Shown here in pieces: positions 10,396 through 21,648 of a DNA stretch of 64,000 nucleotides. The DNA is taken from contig JACZKS010000159.1 of the NCBI GenBank assembly GCA_014859895.1, positions 62,001-126,000 on the forward strand. Direction: 5' to 3'. Below the pieces are notes generated by a model, which saw only the letters and a program-made list of their open reading frames with translations, was not told the DNA's origin and searched no databases. How positions within the stretch are numbered: position 1 is the stretch's first letter; every line of letters starts with the position of its first letter. Source of the stretch: Rhodospirillales bacterium (GTDB lineage Bacteria > Pseudomonadota > Alphaproteobacteria > Rhodospirillales > Shumkoniaceae). Both the position numbers and the translations under genes were made by a program.

Positions 10396-12084
10396 CTAAC
10401 CCCGTCTTGTGGGCGGCTCAGCCATTTCGAATCCGCCCTTGCCCCGCCGCTTGACCGAATACATTGCCACGTCGGCGCGGGCAAGCAGTTCGTCGAGAGT
10501 TTCCTTTGCCGCCGGGTCGTACACGGCGACGCCGACCGAGATGCCCAACGGATTCTCGACGCCTTGCGAGAAGCGGTGCAGCCGCAAGCTCGCCTCGATC
10601 AATCGCCGCGCCCGGACTTCGGCCACTTCGGTACCGATGCCGTCCAGCCACATAACGAATTCATCGCCGCCGATACGCGCGATCATGTCGCCCGGGCGGG
10701 AATGTTCGAGCAGCAGGTCGCGAACCGCCACCAGCGCCTCGTCGCCATGCTGATGGCCGTGACGGTCGTTGACCGCCTTGAAGTTGTCGAGATCGACATA
10801 GTAGAGCGCCGCGCTGGTCCGGGCATGTTCCAGGCGGCGCAGTCGCCGGGGCATCTCGTCGTCATAGAACGCCCGGCGGTTGAGCAGGCCGGTCAGCGCG
10901 TCGGTCCGAGACAGCCGCACGATCCGTTCGTGGTTGTTGATCTGTTCGATGGCAATGCCCAGTTGGTCGGCGATGTCGCCTACCAGAAGCCGCTCGTCGT
11001 CACTCCAGTCGGTCAGGCCGCCGGCCTTGCACAGGCACACACCGCCGTTGACGGCGGCTCGATAGTCGGTCACCGCGCCAAGCACGCGCCACGGCCCGAT
11101 TTCCCGCTCCAGCGTGATGTCGGCGTCGTCGATGTCGGCCAGGATCGCCTCCATGTCGGCGGAAGGCAGCCCCTCGGTTTCGCCGAACTCGGCGGCCAGC
11201 GTATAGGCGCCGGGAGCAGCCATGCGAAAGACCCGGCACCCCGACGCGCCGAGGGCGCGCGCGGCCGAAGCGGCGGCGGCGGTCAGCATGTTCTCCGGTT
11301 CCACCTCGTTGCGGATCGCCTGGATGACATAGTGAAGGATCTGCTCGCGATGGCGGGCGCGCATCAGCGCCGCCTCGCGCTCGCGCTCGCGGGTGATGTC
11401 GCGGCAGACGCCGCGCGCGCCCAGCCACGTGCCGTCGGCGGCGTGCAGTGGCCGGCACGACACGGCGACGCAAGCCAGGGTGTCGTCGCTGCGTCGCATC
11501 CACAGTTCGACGCCGTCGAGCGGCTGATCGCTCTGGAACGGAAACGGCCGATAGGCTGCGGCATCGACCACCAACTCGGCCGGGCGCTGGCCGATCAACT
11601 CGTCGGCGGCATAGCCCAGCGCGCTTTGCGAGGACACGAAGACAAAAGCGCCGTCCGGACCCACTTCCCAGGCAAAATCGGACGACACCTCGACCAGATC
11701 CTTGTAGCGCTGGCGCGATTCGATCAGGGCCGGCCTCAGGTTGTGCTCCATTGTCACGTCCCGGAGCAGGACAAGAAGGGCGTCGCCGCGGGCGCGGGGC
11801 ATGACGGTAAGATCGAGGACGACCTGGCCCTCATTGACCGGAAGCTCCATCATCTCGGCGACGATGGAGCCGCCCGCCATCGCCCGCTGGATCAATGCGG
11901 TGAGGGGAGGCGGCTCGCCTTGCAGCAGAATGGACGCGAACTCCCGGCCCGCCCGGTTGGCAGCGATGACGGTGCCTTCCGGCGTCACCAGAAGGGCTCC
12001 GCCGGGGTAGCCGTCAAGCCACTTGGCATTCCCGGCGGCGTCGCCGCCATCGGCCGGCGGCGTCCTGTCATCAATCGCGCTCAT
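10396..12084 (-). CDS. PAS domain-containing diguanylate cyclase (PAS/GAF-like + GGDEF)
   Basis: PAS-like region FVFVSSQSALGYAADELIGQRPAELV; intact GGDEF in IARIGGDEFVMW. ATG overlaps the stop of the upstream EAL gene (ATGA). Confidence 0.9.
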   Translation of the reverse strand: MSAIDDRTPPADGGDAAGNAKWLDGYPGGALLVTPEGTVIAANRAGREFASILLQGEPPPLTALIQRAMAGGSIVAEMMELPVNEGQVVLDLTVMPRARGDALLVLLRDVTMEHNLRPALIESRQRYKDLVEVSSDFAWEVGPDGAFVFVSSQSALGYAADELIGQRPAELVVDAAAYRPFPFQSDQPLDGVELWMRRSDDTLACVAVSCRPLHAADGTWLGARGVCRDITREREREAALMRARHREQILHYVIQAIRNEVEPENMLTAAAASAARALGASGCRVFRMAAPGAYTLAAEFGETEGLPSADMEAILADIDDADITLEREIGPWRVLGAVTDYRAAVNGGVCLCKAGGLTDWSDDERLLVGDIADQLGIAIEQINNHERIVRLSRTDALTGLLNRRAFYDDEMPRRLRRLEHARTSAALYYVDLDNFKAVNDRHGHQHGDEALVAVRDLLLEHSRPGDMIARIGGDEFVMWLDGIGTEVAEVRARRLIEASLRLHRFSQGVENPLGISVGVAVYDPAAKETLDELLARADVAMYSVKRRGKGGFEMAEPPTRRG

Positions 12085-13874
12085 CGCCGGCCCCGAAACA
12101 GATCGGCCTTGGGCAGCGGGTCGAAATCCTTGATCGAGGTTGACGGCTGACCAAACAAAAAGCCCTGCACGTAGTTGACACCGCACTCGCGCACGAAGGC
12201 CAGGGCGTCCTCCTTGTCGATCATCTCGGCGATGGTTTCCACGCCCAGTGTCCGGCACAACGTCGCAAGGGCGGTCAGGAAAGCCCTGCCCTTCTTGCCT
12301 CGCCGGGCGTTGCGAATGGCGCTGCCGTCGAGCTTCACCACATCGACGTCGAGCGCGCCCAGATATTGGAAACTGGCGGCGCCGGCCCCGAAGTCGTCGA
12401 GGCAGACATGATGGCCGACCTGGCGCAGCCCCTGGATGAACGTGTTGGCGGTCTCGAGATCAGTCATGCGCGACGATTCGGTGATCTCGAACAGAAGCTT
12501 GTCGCGCACCCAGGCGTTTTCCCTGAGCTTCGCGTAGAGCGCCGAGACATACCGCTCGGACCCCACGGAATGGCCGGAAACGTTGATGGCAATGGGGAAA
12601 CGATTGGTGTTGCGCGGAAAGCGGTCGAGCCAGTCAATGGCCTTCTGGACGATGGCCAGGTCGAAATCGGTGATGAGGCCGGTTTCTTCGGCGAAGGCGA
12701 TTTGCTGATAGGGCGAGTCGGTTGCCGCCGCCCCGGCGAAGCGGGCCAGGGCCTCGTAATGGTGGATGACGCCGCTGTTAACGTCGATGATCGGCTGGAA
12801 AGCCAAGTTGAAGGAGCGATCGGCCACCATGCGTTTGAATGACTCGACGGAGTGGGTGGCCTCGTTCATCAGCGAGGAAAGGTTGCTCGACAGGCTCTTG
12901 ATAGTGAAGGCACCACCCTTCGATTCGCGAAAGCGGTTGACCACATAGAGCAGGCTTCGCGCCATATCCTCTTCGCTGACGGCCGTAGCGCCAATCTCCA
13001 CCGTCGCCGTCTCGACGGCCAAGCCTGCGCCTTCGGGGTCCACCTCGCGAATGACGTCGGTCAGTTCCCGTTCAAATGCCAGAACGCTGACGTCGCTGCG
13101 ATGAAGCAGGCCATACCGGCCGTCGGCGATCCGTCCCGCCGTGTCGCCATCGACGGAATGCGCCCGGAAGCAGGCTCCGACGGTCGACATCAGGGCCTGG
13201 TCGGACGCCTCGTCCAGCCGGGCCCGCAAGTTCTGGAGGTCATCCATGGTGACCAGCGTCATCCGGACGTCGGCGCCACCCGCCCGCAAACGGCTCGCCC
13301 GCGCCGCCACGACGCTGGCGAATTCCCCGCCGTCGAACAGCCCGGTGCCCTGGTCTCGGGTCACCGCCGCCGTTTCGCCGCTGCCACCGGTCAGCCTCAA
13401 TGCCAGGAAGAAGTGGCCGTCGAATTCATCCAGGCGGTAGCCGGCGACGGAAAACGGCGGCGTCACCCCCAGCTTTCCATGCAGACGAAGAGCCAGGTGG
13501 TCGGTGCGTCCGCGCTGCTCGGCGATCTTGAGGATTTGGCGGAACAGCACATGGTCCTGCGCGGCAAGGTTGTCTTCGAACCGACTGCCGACGAGGTCCT
13601 CCGGCGGCCGGCCGAGGAAGGGTTGGGTGACCCCGCCGGCGAAAACGATGGTGCCCCCGGCGTCGAGTTCGAGCAGCAGATCGCCCCAGCAGAACGCCAA
13701 TGCCACGAAGCGATCGCGCTCCGATTTGAGGCGCGAGATCTGCGAGGACTCACCGTGCGCGAGGCTGCTTGCGGCCGCCATATTGCGTGTATTCCCCTTG
13801 TGCCTCATGAATTTAGCCGCGATGCGCCGGCCGACGCCAGCGGAAAAACCGCCGCCGTCCGGCGCCATCTGCAT
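12081..13874 (-). CDS. EAL-domain protein (putative c-di-GMP phosphodiesterase) with PAS-like and degenerate GGDEF-like N-terminus
   Basis: HHYEALARFAG, INVSGHSVGSERY, LLFEITESSRM, HVCLDDFGAGAASFQYL, VDVVKLDGS. Start at 13874 favoured by the preceding GGGGAGGAAG ribosome-binding site. Confidence 0.85.
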   Translation of the reverse strand: MQMAPDGGGFSAGVGRRIAAKFMRHKGNTRNMAAASSLAHGESSQISRLKSERDRFVALAFCWGDLLLELDAGGTIVFAGGVTQPFLGRPPEDLVGSRFEDNLAAQDHVLFRQILKIAEQRGRTDHLALRLHGKLGVTPPFSVAGYRLDEFDGHFFLALRLTGGSGETAAVTRDQGTGLFDGGEFASVVAARASRLRAGGADVRMTLVTMDDLQNLRARLDEASDQALMSTVGACFRAHSVDGDTAGRIADGRYGLLHRSDVSVLAFERELTDVIREVDPEGAGLAVETATVEIGATAVSEEDMARSLLYVVNRFRESKGGAFTIKSLSSNLSSLMNEATHSVESFKRMVADRSFNLAFQPIIDVNSGVIHHYEALARFAGAAATDSPYQQIAFAEETGLITDFDLAIVQKAIDWLDRFPRNTNRFPIAINVSGHSVGSERYVSALYAKLRENAWVRDKLLFEITESSRMTDLETANTFIQGLRQVGHHVCLDDFGAGAASFQYLGALDVDVVKLDGSAIRNARRGKKGRAFLTALATLCRTLGVETIAEMIDKEDALAFVRECGVNYVQGFLFGQPSTSIKDFDPLPKADLFRGRR

Positions 13875-13954
13875 AACTTCCTCCCCCCCCGGCTGCGGTT
13901 CCGCGGACGGGAAAAAGCCTTGCCGGCCGGCCAAGTCCGCCCCACTGTAGGGAA

Positions 13955-14680
13955 ATGGTCGGTTCGCTGCCTTCCGATTTTCCGCCGCCCTCGCGCGCGG
14001 GCGTTGCCGTCGGCGAGGGCGGCGTCTGGATCTTCGATCTGGACAACACCCTCTATCCGGCGGTGGACAGCCTATTCGTGCACGTTAGCCAGCGCATCCG
14101 GGACTATATCGGCCGCTTTCTTGACCTCGATTCCGAGGCCGCGTTTCGGCTCCAGAAGGATTATTTCGTGCGCTACGGGACGTCGTTGCGCGGCATGATG
14201 ATCGAACACGCCATGGATCCGGTGCCTTTCCTGGCCTACGTCCACGACGTCGATCTCGCCATGATCGCCCCCAACCCCCGGCTGGATGCCGCCCTGACGC
14301 GCCTGCGTGGACGCAAGCTGATCTTCACCAACGCGTCCTCGGATCACGCCGAGCGCGTGCTGGATCGGTTGGGCGTCGCCCGCCATTTCGACGCCATATT
14401 CGACATCGCCGACGGCGACTTCGTGCCGAAGCCGGAATCGGCGCCTTATGCCGCCCTGGTCAGCCGGCATGTGCCGAAACCGGCCGCCGCCGTCATGATC
14501 GACGACATCGCCCGCAACCTGGCGCCGGCGGCGGCGCTCGGCATGACCACGGTATGGCTGCGCAACGATACCGACTGGGGCCGTACCGGCGCCGCCGACG
14601 GCCATGTGCATCATGTGGCGGACGACCTCATCGCCTGGCTGGAAGGCGTGGCCGTGGAGACCTTTCACCGTTCCGCCTGA
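13955..14680 (+). CDS. Pyrimidine 5'-nucleotidase (HAD-IA, SDT1-like)
   Basis: VWIFDLDNTLYPAVDSLFVHVSQRI...LIFTNASSDHAERVLDRLG...PKPESAPY. Confidence 0.9.
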   Translation: MVGSLPSDFPPPSRAGVAVGEGGVWIFDLDNTLYPAVDSLFVHVSQRIRDYIGRFLDLDSEAAFRLQKDYFVRYGTSLRGMMIEHAMDPVPFLAYVHDVDLAMIAPNPRLDAALTRLRGRKLIFTNASSDHAERVLDRLGVARHFDAIFDIADGDFVPKPESAPYAALVSRHVPKPAAAVMIDDIARNLAPAAALGMTTVWLRNDTDWGRTGAADGHVHHVADDLIAWLEGVAVETFHRSA

Positions 14681-14776
14681 AACGCCGCCCTCCGCTGGCC
14701 GTTGTTGACAGACGCCGGCCACTTGACCATGTTCGGGGGCCTATCGTTCCCTTGTTCAGACCATTGTTGGACACCC

Positions 14777-15619
14777 ATGACCATCAGCAATCTGCAGCCG
14801 ATCATCGACGCCGCCTGGGAAGCCCGTGACTCCATCACGCTGACCACCAAAGGAGAGATCCGCGACGCCGTCGAGGCGGCGCTCGACCTTCTGGATTCGG
14901 GCAAGGCCCGCGTCGCCGAAAAACGGGACGGCACCTGGCAGGTCAACCAGTGGCTGAAGAAGGCGGTGCTGTTGTCGTTTCGCTTGAACGACATGGCCGT
15001 CATCCCCGGCGGCCCGGGCAAGGCCCAATGGTACGACAAGGTCGCCTCGAAGTTCGAGGGCTGGGACGAGGCGCGCTTCCGCGCCGCCGGCTTCCGCGCC
15101 GTGCCCCACTGCGTGGTCCGCCGCTCCGCCTACATCGCGCCGGGCGCGGTGCTGTTGCCCTGTTTCGTCAACCTGGGCGCCTATGTCGATTCGGGCACCA
15201 TGGTCGACACCTGGGCCACCGTCGGTTCCTGCGCCCAGATCGGCAAGAACTGTCACATCTCGGGCGGCGCCGGCATCGGCGGCGTACTGGAGCCGTTGCA
15301 GGCCGGCCCCGTCATCATCGAGGACAACTGCTTCATCGGCGCCCGTTCCGAAGTGGCCGAGGGAGTAATCCTGGGCGAGGGGTCGGTGCTTTCCATGGGC
15401 GTTTATCTCGGCGCCTCGACCCGCATCGTCGATCGCGCCACCGGCGAGATCCACATGGGCCGCGTGCCTCCCTATTCGGTGGTGGTTTCCGGCACCATGC
15501 CGGGCAAGCCACTGCCCGACGGCTCGCCGGGGCCGGGGCTTTATTGCGCCGTCATCGTCAAGAAAGTCGACGAGAGAACCCGCTCCAAGACCTCGATCAA
15601 CGAACTGCTCAGGGAATAG
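14777..15619 (+). CDS. dapD: 2,3,4,5-tetrahydropyridine-2,6-dicarboxylate N-succinyltransferase
   Basis: [18 protein letters not shown]...[46 protein letters not shown] (left-handed beta helix). Confidence 0.96.
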   Translation: MTISNLQPIIDAAWEARDSITLTTKGEIRDAVEAALDLLDSGKARVAEKRDGTWQVNQWLKKAVLLSFRLNDMAVIPGGPGKAQWYDKVASKFEGWDEARFRAAGFRAVPHCVVRRSAYIAPGAVLLPCFVNLGAYVDSGTMVDTWATVGSCAQIGKNCHISGGAGIGGVLEPLQAGPVIIEDNCFIGARSEVAEGVILGEGSVLSMGVYLGASTRIVDRATGEIHMGRVPPYSVVVSGTMPGKPLPDGSPGPGLYCAVIVKKVDERTRSKTSINELLRE

Positions 15620-15628
15620 CCGCCCACC

Positions 15629-16798
15629 GTGGCCACCCGCCTCGACCCCATCGAGATCACCCGCGCCCTGGTGCGTTGCCCCAGCGTGACGCCGAACGAC
15701 GCCGGGGCGCTGGCGGTGCTTGAGGGCGCTTTGGTTCCGCTGGGTTTTACCTGCCATCGGCTGAAGTTCTCGCAGGCTGGCACACCCGACGTCGAAAACC
15801 TCTATGCCCGCCTCGGGACCGGCCGGCCCCATTTCTGCTTTGCCGGGCACACCGACGTGGTGCCGCCGGGCGATGTTGCCGCGTGGTCGGCCGGCCCCTT
15901 CGCCGGCGACGTCGTCGGCGGCCGGCTGATCGGCCGCGGCACGGTGGACATGAAGGGCGCCATCGGCGCCTTCGTGGCGGCCGCGGCAGCCTTCCTGGAG
16001 GATCGCCGGAACGGCTTCGAAGGCTCGATCAGCCTGCTGATCACCGGCGACGAGGAAGGCCCGGCCGTCAACGGCACGGTCAAGGTCCTGGACTGGATGA
16101 AGGCGAAGGGCGAGATCCCCGACCACTGTCTGGTCGGCGAGCCGACCAACCGCGAGGCGTTGGGCGAAACCGTCAAGATCGGCCGGCGCGGCAGTCTCAA
16201 CGGCGCGCTGACCGTCTACGGCACCCAGGGCCACGTCGCCTATCCGCAGCACTTCGACAACCCCATCCGCCGCCTCATGCGGATGCTGACCGCCATCACT
16301 GACCTGCCCCTCGACGACGGCACCGCCCATTTCGAACCGTCGCGCGCCGAGGTCACCTCGATCGACGTCGGCAACCCGACCACCAATCTGATCCCCAGCA
16401 AGGTGACGGCGCGATTCAACGTGCGTTTCAACGACCGGCATTCTGGCGAATCGCTGAAGACCTGGATCGGCCAGCGCTGCACCGAGGTGGGCGGGCGGCA
16501 CGACCTGGCCTTCGAGGTGTCCGGCGAATCCTTCCTGTGCCCGCCCGGGCCATGGACCGACCGCCTGGTGGCGGCGATCCGCGAGGCGACCGGACAGACA
16601 CCGAAACTGGATACCGGCGGCGGCACCTCCGACGCCCGCTTCATCAGGACCCTGTGCCCGGTGGCCGAGTTCGGCCTTTCCGCCACCACGGCACACAAGG
16701 TGGACGAAGCGGTGCCGGTGGCCGACCTGCAAGGCCTGACCGACGTCTACCGCCACCTGCTCGCCGGCTATTTCGCGGATCCTCCGTGCCCAGCGTGA
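15629..16798 (+). CDS. dapE: Succinyl-diaminopimelate desuccinylase
   Basis: [17 protein letters not shown]...[12 protein letters not shown]...[14 protein letters not shown]...[15 protein letters not shown] start, follows dapD. Confidence 0.95.
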   Translation: MATRLDPIEITRALVRCPSVTPNDAGALAVLEGALVPLGFTCHRLKFSQAGTPDVENLYARLGTGRPHFCFAGHTDVVPPGDVAAWSAGPFAGDVVGGRLIGRGTVDMKGAIGAFVAAAAAFLEDRRNGFEGSISLLITGDEEGPAVNGTVKVLDWMKAKGEIPDHCLVGEPTNREALGETVKIGRRGSLNGALTVYGTQGHVAYPQHFDNPIRRLMRMLTAITDLPLDDGTAHFEPSRAEVTSIDVGNPTTNLIPSKVTARFNVRFNDRHSGESLKTWIGQRCTEVGGRHDLAFEVSGESFLCPPGPWTDRLVAAIREATGQTPKLDTGGGTSDARFIRTLCPVAEFGLSATTAHKVDEAVPVADLQGLTDVYRHLLAGYFADPPCPA

Positions 16799-17352
16799 GC
16801 GAAATCCTGCGGGCCCTTTACGGGGCGTACCGCCTGGCCCGCTTCGATGCCGGCGGCATGACCTTCCTCGACGCCACACCCGGTGGTTTCTGGAAATCCT
16901 TCTTCGCCGCCGTCATCGTACTGCCGCTTTATCTGCTGCTGCTGGCCGTCCGCCTGCAAAGCGATCTCGCCGAAGGAACGCCGGCCCGCTTCCTGGCCAT
17001 CGAGCTGATCGCCTACGTCATCGGCTGGGTGATCTACCCGCTGGTCATGGCGACGGTGGCACGCCTGATCGACCGCGAAAGGCACTACGTCCGCTACATC
17101 GTCGCCTACAACTGGGCCTCGGTGTGGCAGAACGTGCTTTATCTGCCGGTCGCCATCCTGTCGGTGGCCGGCCTGCTGAGCGGAGGCGTCGGCAGCTTCA
17201 TCGCGCTGGCCGCGCTCACTGCCGTCCTCGTCTATGCCTGGTTCGTGGCGCGCACCGCGCTCGGCCTTCCCGGCCTCCACGCCGTGCCCCTGGTAGGGCT
17301 CGACATCGTGCTCGGCCTCATGCTCAACGGCTTCGCCGACAGCCTGATCTAG
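16795..17352 (+). CDS. Conserved multi-TM membrane protein (Yip1-like/unknown)
   Basis: (V)[54 protein letters not shown]... with several TM helices; GTGA overlap with the dapE stop. Confidence 0.7.
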   Translation: MSEILRALYGAYRLARFDAGGMTFLDATPGGFWKSFFAAVIVLPLYLLLLAVRLQSDLAEGTPARFLAIELIAYVIGWVIYPLVMATVARLIDRERHYVRYIVAYNWASVWQNVLYLPVAILSVAGLLSGGVGSFIALAALTAVLVYAWFVARTALGLPGLHAVPLVGLDIVLGLMLNGFADSLI

Positions 17353-17355
17353 CCG

Positions 17356-18093
17356 TCAGTAGAAGACCTCGGTCAGATAGAGGCCGCAGGCCGGCGCCGT
17401 CGGCCCCGCCGCAGCGCGATCACGCGCCGCCAGAATACGCGTGACGTCCTCGGCGCTCCACTTTCCCTCGCCCACCCGTTTCAGCGTTCCCACTATGTTG
17501 CGCACCTGATGATGCAGGAACGAGCGCGCCCTGGCCGCCACTCGGATCTCCTCGCCGTCGCGTACAACCTCGATGGCGGAAAGCGTCTTCACCGGCGAAT
17601 CGGCCTGGCACTCGGCAGCCCGGAACGAGCTGAAGTCGTGGCGGCCGACCAGCCCCTGGGCCGCCGCGTGCATGGCGGCGGCATCCAGCGGCACCGGAAC
17701 CCACCAGGCGCGGCCGCGATCGAGCACCAGCGGGGCCCGCCGGTTGGCGATGCGATAGAGATAGGCCCGGCCGACCGCCGAAAAGCGGGCGTGGAAATCG
17801 CCCGCCACCCGCTCGGCGGCCAGCACCGCCACCGCTGCCGGCCGCAAATGGAAGTTGATGGCGTCGCGCACAGTATCGGGTTCGGCCTCGCGAACAAGGT
17901 CGAAATGCACCACCTGGCCCAAGGCATGGACGCCGGCGTCGGTTCGCCCGGCGGCGAACGTGGTGATCCGCTCGCCGCAGAACCGCTCGATTGCCTCCTC
18001 GATGACCTGCTGGACGGCGAGCCCGTTCTCCTGGCGCTGCCAACCAACGAAGTCGGCGCCGTCGTATTCGACGATAAGCCGGTAGCGGGGCAT
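17356..18093 (-). CDS. truA: tRNA pseudouridine(38-40) synthase
   Basis: [41 protein letters not shown]...[19 protein letters not shown]. Confidence 0.96.
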   Translation of the reverse strand: MPRYRLIVEYDGADFVGWQRQENGLAVQQVIEEAIERFCGERITTFAAGRTDAGVHALGQVVHFDLVREAEPDTVRDAINFHLRPAAVAVLAAERVAGDFHARFSAVGRAYLYRIANRRAPLVLDRGRAWWVPVPLDAAAMHAAAQGLVGRHDFSSFRAAECQADSPVKTLSAIEVVRDGEEIRVAARARSFLHHQVRNIVGTLKRVGEGKWSAEDVTRILAARDRAAAGPTAPACGLYLTEVFY

Positions 18094-18114
18094 CGGCGGC
18101 GTTCCCTTAAGGCC

Positions 18115-19044
18115 CTAGGGCAGCCGCGAACCGGCGGGCACGGCAAAACCGCGCAGGAAGGCGGCTGTGTCGGTCGGCGCCTTGCCTTCGCGCTGAACCC
18201 GTTCCAGGCGGAGCGCGCCCTCGCCGCAGGCGACGGTCAGCGCTCCGTCCATTACGGTTCCCGGCGGCTGGCCGGCGCCGGGCAGCACGCGGGCCGCCAG
18301 GACCTTGACCCGGCTTCCGGCGACCTCGCACCAGGCACCTGGCGACGGCTGGAAGGCGCGCACGCAGCGCTCCAGGTCAGCGGCGGGCAGCCGCCAGTCG
18401 AGCCGGCTTTCCTCCCGCTCCAGCTTGGCGGCATAGGTCGCCCCCTCGGCCGGCTGGGGCTTGGACACGATCCGCCCCTCGGCCAGCCCGGCCAGCCCCT
18501 CGACGGCGAGGCGCGCGCCGACCTCGGCCAAGGCGTCGTGCAGCGTTCCGGCGGTGGTGTCCGGGGTGATCGGCACGCGTTGGGTCAGCAGGATGGGGCC
18601 GGTGTCGAGGCCCTCGTCCATGCGCATAAGGGTGATGCCGGTTTCGGCGTCGCCGGCCAGGATCGCCCGCTGGATGGGGGCGGCGCCCCGCCAGCGGGGC
18701 AACAGCGAGGCATGGACGTTGAGGCATCCGAGCCGGGGCGCCTCGATCACCCGTTTCGGCAGGATCAGTCCGTAGGCGGCGGTCACGGCGGCATCGGCTT
18801 CCAGCGCCACGAAGGCGTCCTGATCGGCCTCGCTTTTCCTGAAGCTGACCGGCGTGCGCACGGCCAAGCCCCGCTCGGCGGCGAAGGCGTGGACCGGGGC
18901 CGGCCTTTCCTGGTGCCCGCGGCCGGCGGGGCGGGGCGGCTGCGCGTAAACGCAGGCGATTTCGTGGCCGGCCTCCATCAGCGCGCCCAGAACCGGCACG
19001 GCGAAATCGGGACTGCCCATGAAGACCACACGGAGACGCGGCAT
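18115..19044 (-). CDS. fmt: Methionyl-tRNA formyltransferase
   Basis: [29 protein letters not shown]...[42 protein letters not shown]. The ORF-track start at 19782 is a spurious extension. Confidence 0.96.
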   Translation of the reverse strand: MPRLRVVFMGSPDFAVPVLGALMEAGHEIACVYAQPPRPAGRGHQERPAPVHAFAAERGLAVRTPVSFRKSEADQDAFVALEADAAVTAAYGLILPKRVIEAPRLGCLNVHASLLPRWRGAAPIQRAILAGDAETGITLMRMDEGLDTGPILLTQRVPITPDTTAGTLHDALAEVGARLAVEGLAGLAEGRIVSKPQPAEGATYAAKLEREESRLDWRLPAADLERCVRAFQPSPGAWCEVAGSRVKVLAARVLPGAGQPPGTVMDGALTVACGEGALRLERVQREGKAPTDTAAFLRGFAVPAGSRLP

Positions 19045-19133
19045 GAATCGTAGCTCGCCAGTTGCCATCGCAGGCTTCCTGTAAGCACAGCCGACGGCCG
19101 CTTGGCAAGGATTAGCGCAGGCGGTGGTGGCCT

Positions 19134-19913
19134 TCAGTCGATGAGGCTGACGTAATGGTGCCGATCGGTCAGGCAGCGGCTGACCCGCCATTCCACCGGC
19201 TTGCGGTCGATGCTCATGGCCAGGCGGGCGATTTCCTGCAACGGATGGCCGGGCCGGATGCCCAGCAGCTTGGCCTCGCGCTCGGTGGCGGCGACGGCCC
19301 GCAGATATTCCTCGGCCTGATAGATGGTGATGCCGTAGCGTTCTTCGTAAAGTTCGTAGAGGGTGTTGGGCAGGCCGTCCCGCGATATCTTGACCAGACC
19401 GCTGAACTTCTTGGCCGACAGCGAAATCCGCTCGACGATGGTGGGCAGGCCGCCGATGTCGCGGATGCGGTCGATCTGGATCACCTGGTTGCCGGGCCTC
19501 AGATCCAGCCTCTCTTCCTCTTCGCGGGTGGCGCGCCGGGTCGCGCACGACAGCACCCGGCTGCTCGGCAGCTGGCGCGAGCCGTCCTTGCCGATCAGAT
19601 GGAAGAAGTGGAACAGCGCGCGGTGCGGGTTGTGGGTGGCAACAAAGGTTCCCCGCCCCTGCTGGCGCACCAGCAGATTCTGCACCGTCAGTTCGTCGAG
19701 CGCCTTGCGCACGGTACCCTGGCTGACGCCGTAGCGGGCGGCCAGCTCGAACTCGCTGGGCAGCTTGTCGCCGGGCCGCCAATCGCCGCCGATGAGCTGC
19801 TGGATGATCGAATCCTTGATCTGCTTGTAAAGGGGCCGGAAATCGACGTCGTCGCCCGGACGGACTACTTCCCGGCCCCGATTCGCCGCCCCGTTCGCAA
19901 CGCTTTCAGCCAT
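19134..19913 (-). CDS. GntR-family (HutC/UTRA subfamily) transcriptional regulator
   Basis: [65 protein letters not shown] winged helix plus UTRA-like C-terminus; divergent from the catabolic operon. Confidence 0.92.
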   Translation of the reverse strand: MAESVANGAANRGREVVRPGDDVDFRPLYKQIKDSIIQQLIGGDWRPGDKLPSEFELAARYGVSQGTVRKALDELTVQNLLVRQQGRGTFVATHNPHRALFHFFHLIGKDGSRQLPSSRVLSCATRRATREEEERLDLRPGNQVIQIDRIRDIGGLPTIVERISLSAKKFSGLVKISRDGLPNTLYELYEERYGITIYQAEEYLRAVAATEREAKLLGIRPGHPLQEIARLAMSIDRKPVEWRVSRCLTDRHHYVSLID

Positions 19914-19986
19914 TCCAGCCTCTCCGCGGGATGCCGGCGGGCTTGCCCGTGCATTCCATTCCCGTAAACAACCTTATGTTCTATAG

Positions 19987-19998
19987 TCTTATATAAGA
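19987..19998. promoter_or_regulatory. Perfect 12-bp palindrome, candidate GntR operator
   Basis: TCTTATATAAGA is its own reverse complement; lies in the AT-rich 175-bp divergent intergenic region. Confidence 0.5.
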
Positions 19999-20088
19999 TA
20001 TATCCTTTGGCATTGACAGGGGCACGTCAAGCTCAATAGTTTTGCTCCTCGTCATTCGTATGTATTATCCAAGCCAAGGGAGGACACC

Positions 20089-20376
20089 GTGGCAGCTCCA
20101 GATTTCCTGGTTCATGACTCCGCCGATACCGTCGGCGTGGTCGTCGTGGAGGGTGTCACCGCCGGTCAGCAGTTGACCGGCTGGGTGATGGACACCGACA
20201 AGACCATCAAGATCAAGGCCCTCAACCCCATCCCGTTGGGACACAAGGTGGCGCTCGCCGTCATCAAGAAGGGCGATACCGTCATCAAATACGACAACGA
20301 CATCGGCAAGGCCGTGGCCGACATCGACAAGGGCGGGCACGTTCACGTTCACAACACCAAGACGAAGAGGTGGTAA
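20089..20376 (+). CDS. UxaA/SuyA-type small subunit (SAF domain) of a hydroxyacid dehydratase/sulfo-lyase
   Basis: [71 protein letters not shown]...[14 protein letters not shown], 95 aa SAF domain. Confidence 0.85.
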   Translation: MAAPDFLVHDSADTVGVVVVEGVTAGQQLTGWVMDTDKTIKIKALNPIPLGHKVALAVIKKGDTVIKYDNDIGKAVADIDKGGHVHVHNTKTKRW

Positions 20377-20378
20377 CC

Positions 20379-21545
20379 ATGAAGAAACCAACTTTCTGGG
20401 GATACCGCCGCGAGAATGGCCGGGTCGGCGTCCGCAATCACGTCGTCATCCTGCCGCTGGACGATCTGTCGAACGCCGCCTGCGAGGCGGTCGCCAACAA
20501 CATCAAGGGCACGATGGCCCTGCCGCACCATTATGGCCGGCTGCAGTTCGGTGAAGACCTCGAACTGCATTTCCGCACCATGATCGGAACCGGCGCCAAC
20601 CCGAACGTGGCCGCCGTGGTCGTCATCGGCATCGAGCCGCTGTGGACCCAGCGCATCGTCGACGGCGTCCGGGCGACCGGCAAGCCGTGCGAAGGCTTCG
20701 CCATCGAGAAGAACGGCGACATCGCCACCATCGCCGCCGCTTCGCGCAAGGCCAAGGAATACGTTCAGTGGGCCAGCGAGCTGACCCGCGCCGAATGCCC
20801 CGTTAAAGACCTGTGGGTTTCGGTCAAGTGCGGCGAATCCGACACCACTTCGGGCTTGGCTTCCAACCCGACGGTCGGCAACCTGATCGACAAGATGGAC
20901 GCCTGGGGCGCCACCACCTGCTTCGGCGAAACCTCGGAGATCACCGGGGCCGAGCAGGTTTGTGCCACTCGTGGCAAGACCCCCGCGATCGGCAAGAAGT
21001 TCCTCAAGACCTGGAACGACTACAACGAGTTCATCCTGTCCGTGAAAACGGACGACCTTTCCGACTCGCAGCCGACCAAGGGCAACATTGAAGGCGGCCT
21101 TACCACCATCGAGGAAAAGGCCTTCGGCAACCTCCAGAAGATCGGCAAGAAGGCCAAGTACATCGAGATCCTGCAGCCGGGCGAGACCCCGACGAAGGGC
21201 CCAGGCCTCTATTTCATGGACACCTCCTCGGCCGCCGCCGAGTGCGTGACCCTGCAAGCCGCCGCCGGCTACGTGGTGCACCTGTTCCCGACGGGACAGG
21301 GCAACATCATCGGCAATCCGATCGAACCGGTGATCAAGCTCAGCGCCAATCCGCGCACCGTGCGCACCATGAGCGAGCACATCGACGTCGACGTCTCCGG
21401 CATCCTGCGCCGCGAAATGAACCTTGATCAGGCCGGCGACAAGCTGATCGACATGACGATTAGAACCGCCAACGGCCGCCTGACGGCGGCCGAGGCCCTA
21501 GGCCATCGCGAGTTCGTCATGACTAAGCTGTACCGCAGCGCCTAA
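20379..21545 (+). CDS. UxaA/SuyB-type large subunit of an altronate dehydratase/(2R)-sulfolactate sulfo-lyase family enzyme
   Basis: [37 protein letters not shown]...[21 protein letters not shown]...[27 protein letters not shown]. Substrate not determinable from sequence alone. Confidence 0.85.
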   Translation: MKKPTFWGYRRENGRVGVRNHVVILPLDDLSNAACEAVANNIKGTMALPHHYGRLQFGEDLELHFRTMIGTGANPNVAAVVVIGIEPLWTQRIVDGVRATGKPCEGFAIEKNGDIATIAAASRKAKEYVQWASELTRAECPVKDLWVSVKCGESDTTSGLASNPTVGNLIDKMDAWGATTCFGETSEITGAEQVCATRGKTPAIGKKFLKTWNDYNEFILSVKTDDLSDSQPTKGNIEGGLTTIEEKAFGNLQKIGKKAKYIEILQPGETPTKGPGLYFMDTSSAAAECVTLQAAAGYVVHLFPTGQGNIIGNPIEPVIKLSANPRTVRTMSEHIDVDVSGILRREMNLDQAGDKLIDMTIRTANGRLTAAEALGHREFVMTKLYRSA

Positions 21546-21560
21546 ACAAGACAATATGGA

Positions 21561-21589
21561 CGGGCCGCTTCTCGCAAGAGAGCGGCCCG
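21561..21589 (+). repeat. Intercistronic stem-loop between the lyase large subunit and tctC
   Basis: CGGGCCGCTTCTC-GCAA-GAGAGCGGCCCG, near-perfect stem with one bulge; no U-tract. Confidence 0.65.
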
Positions 21590-21648
21590 AACCACATAAG
21601 GCACTCGCGCAAAGAACGACAGGGAAGTGCATCAATCAGGAGAAGACC

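Noticed and set aside
14756-16879. 707-aa minus-strand ORF
   Set aside because: Antisense to dapD and dapE, whose protein motifs are unambiguous.
19045-19782. Upstream extension of the fmt ORF (555 aa)
   Set aside because: Frame is out of phase with the GntR gene and rich in Arg/Ala; fmt starts at [17 protein letters not shown] (19044).
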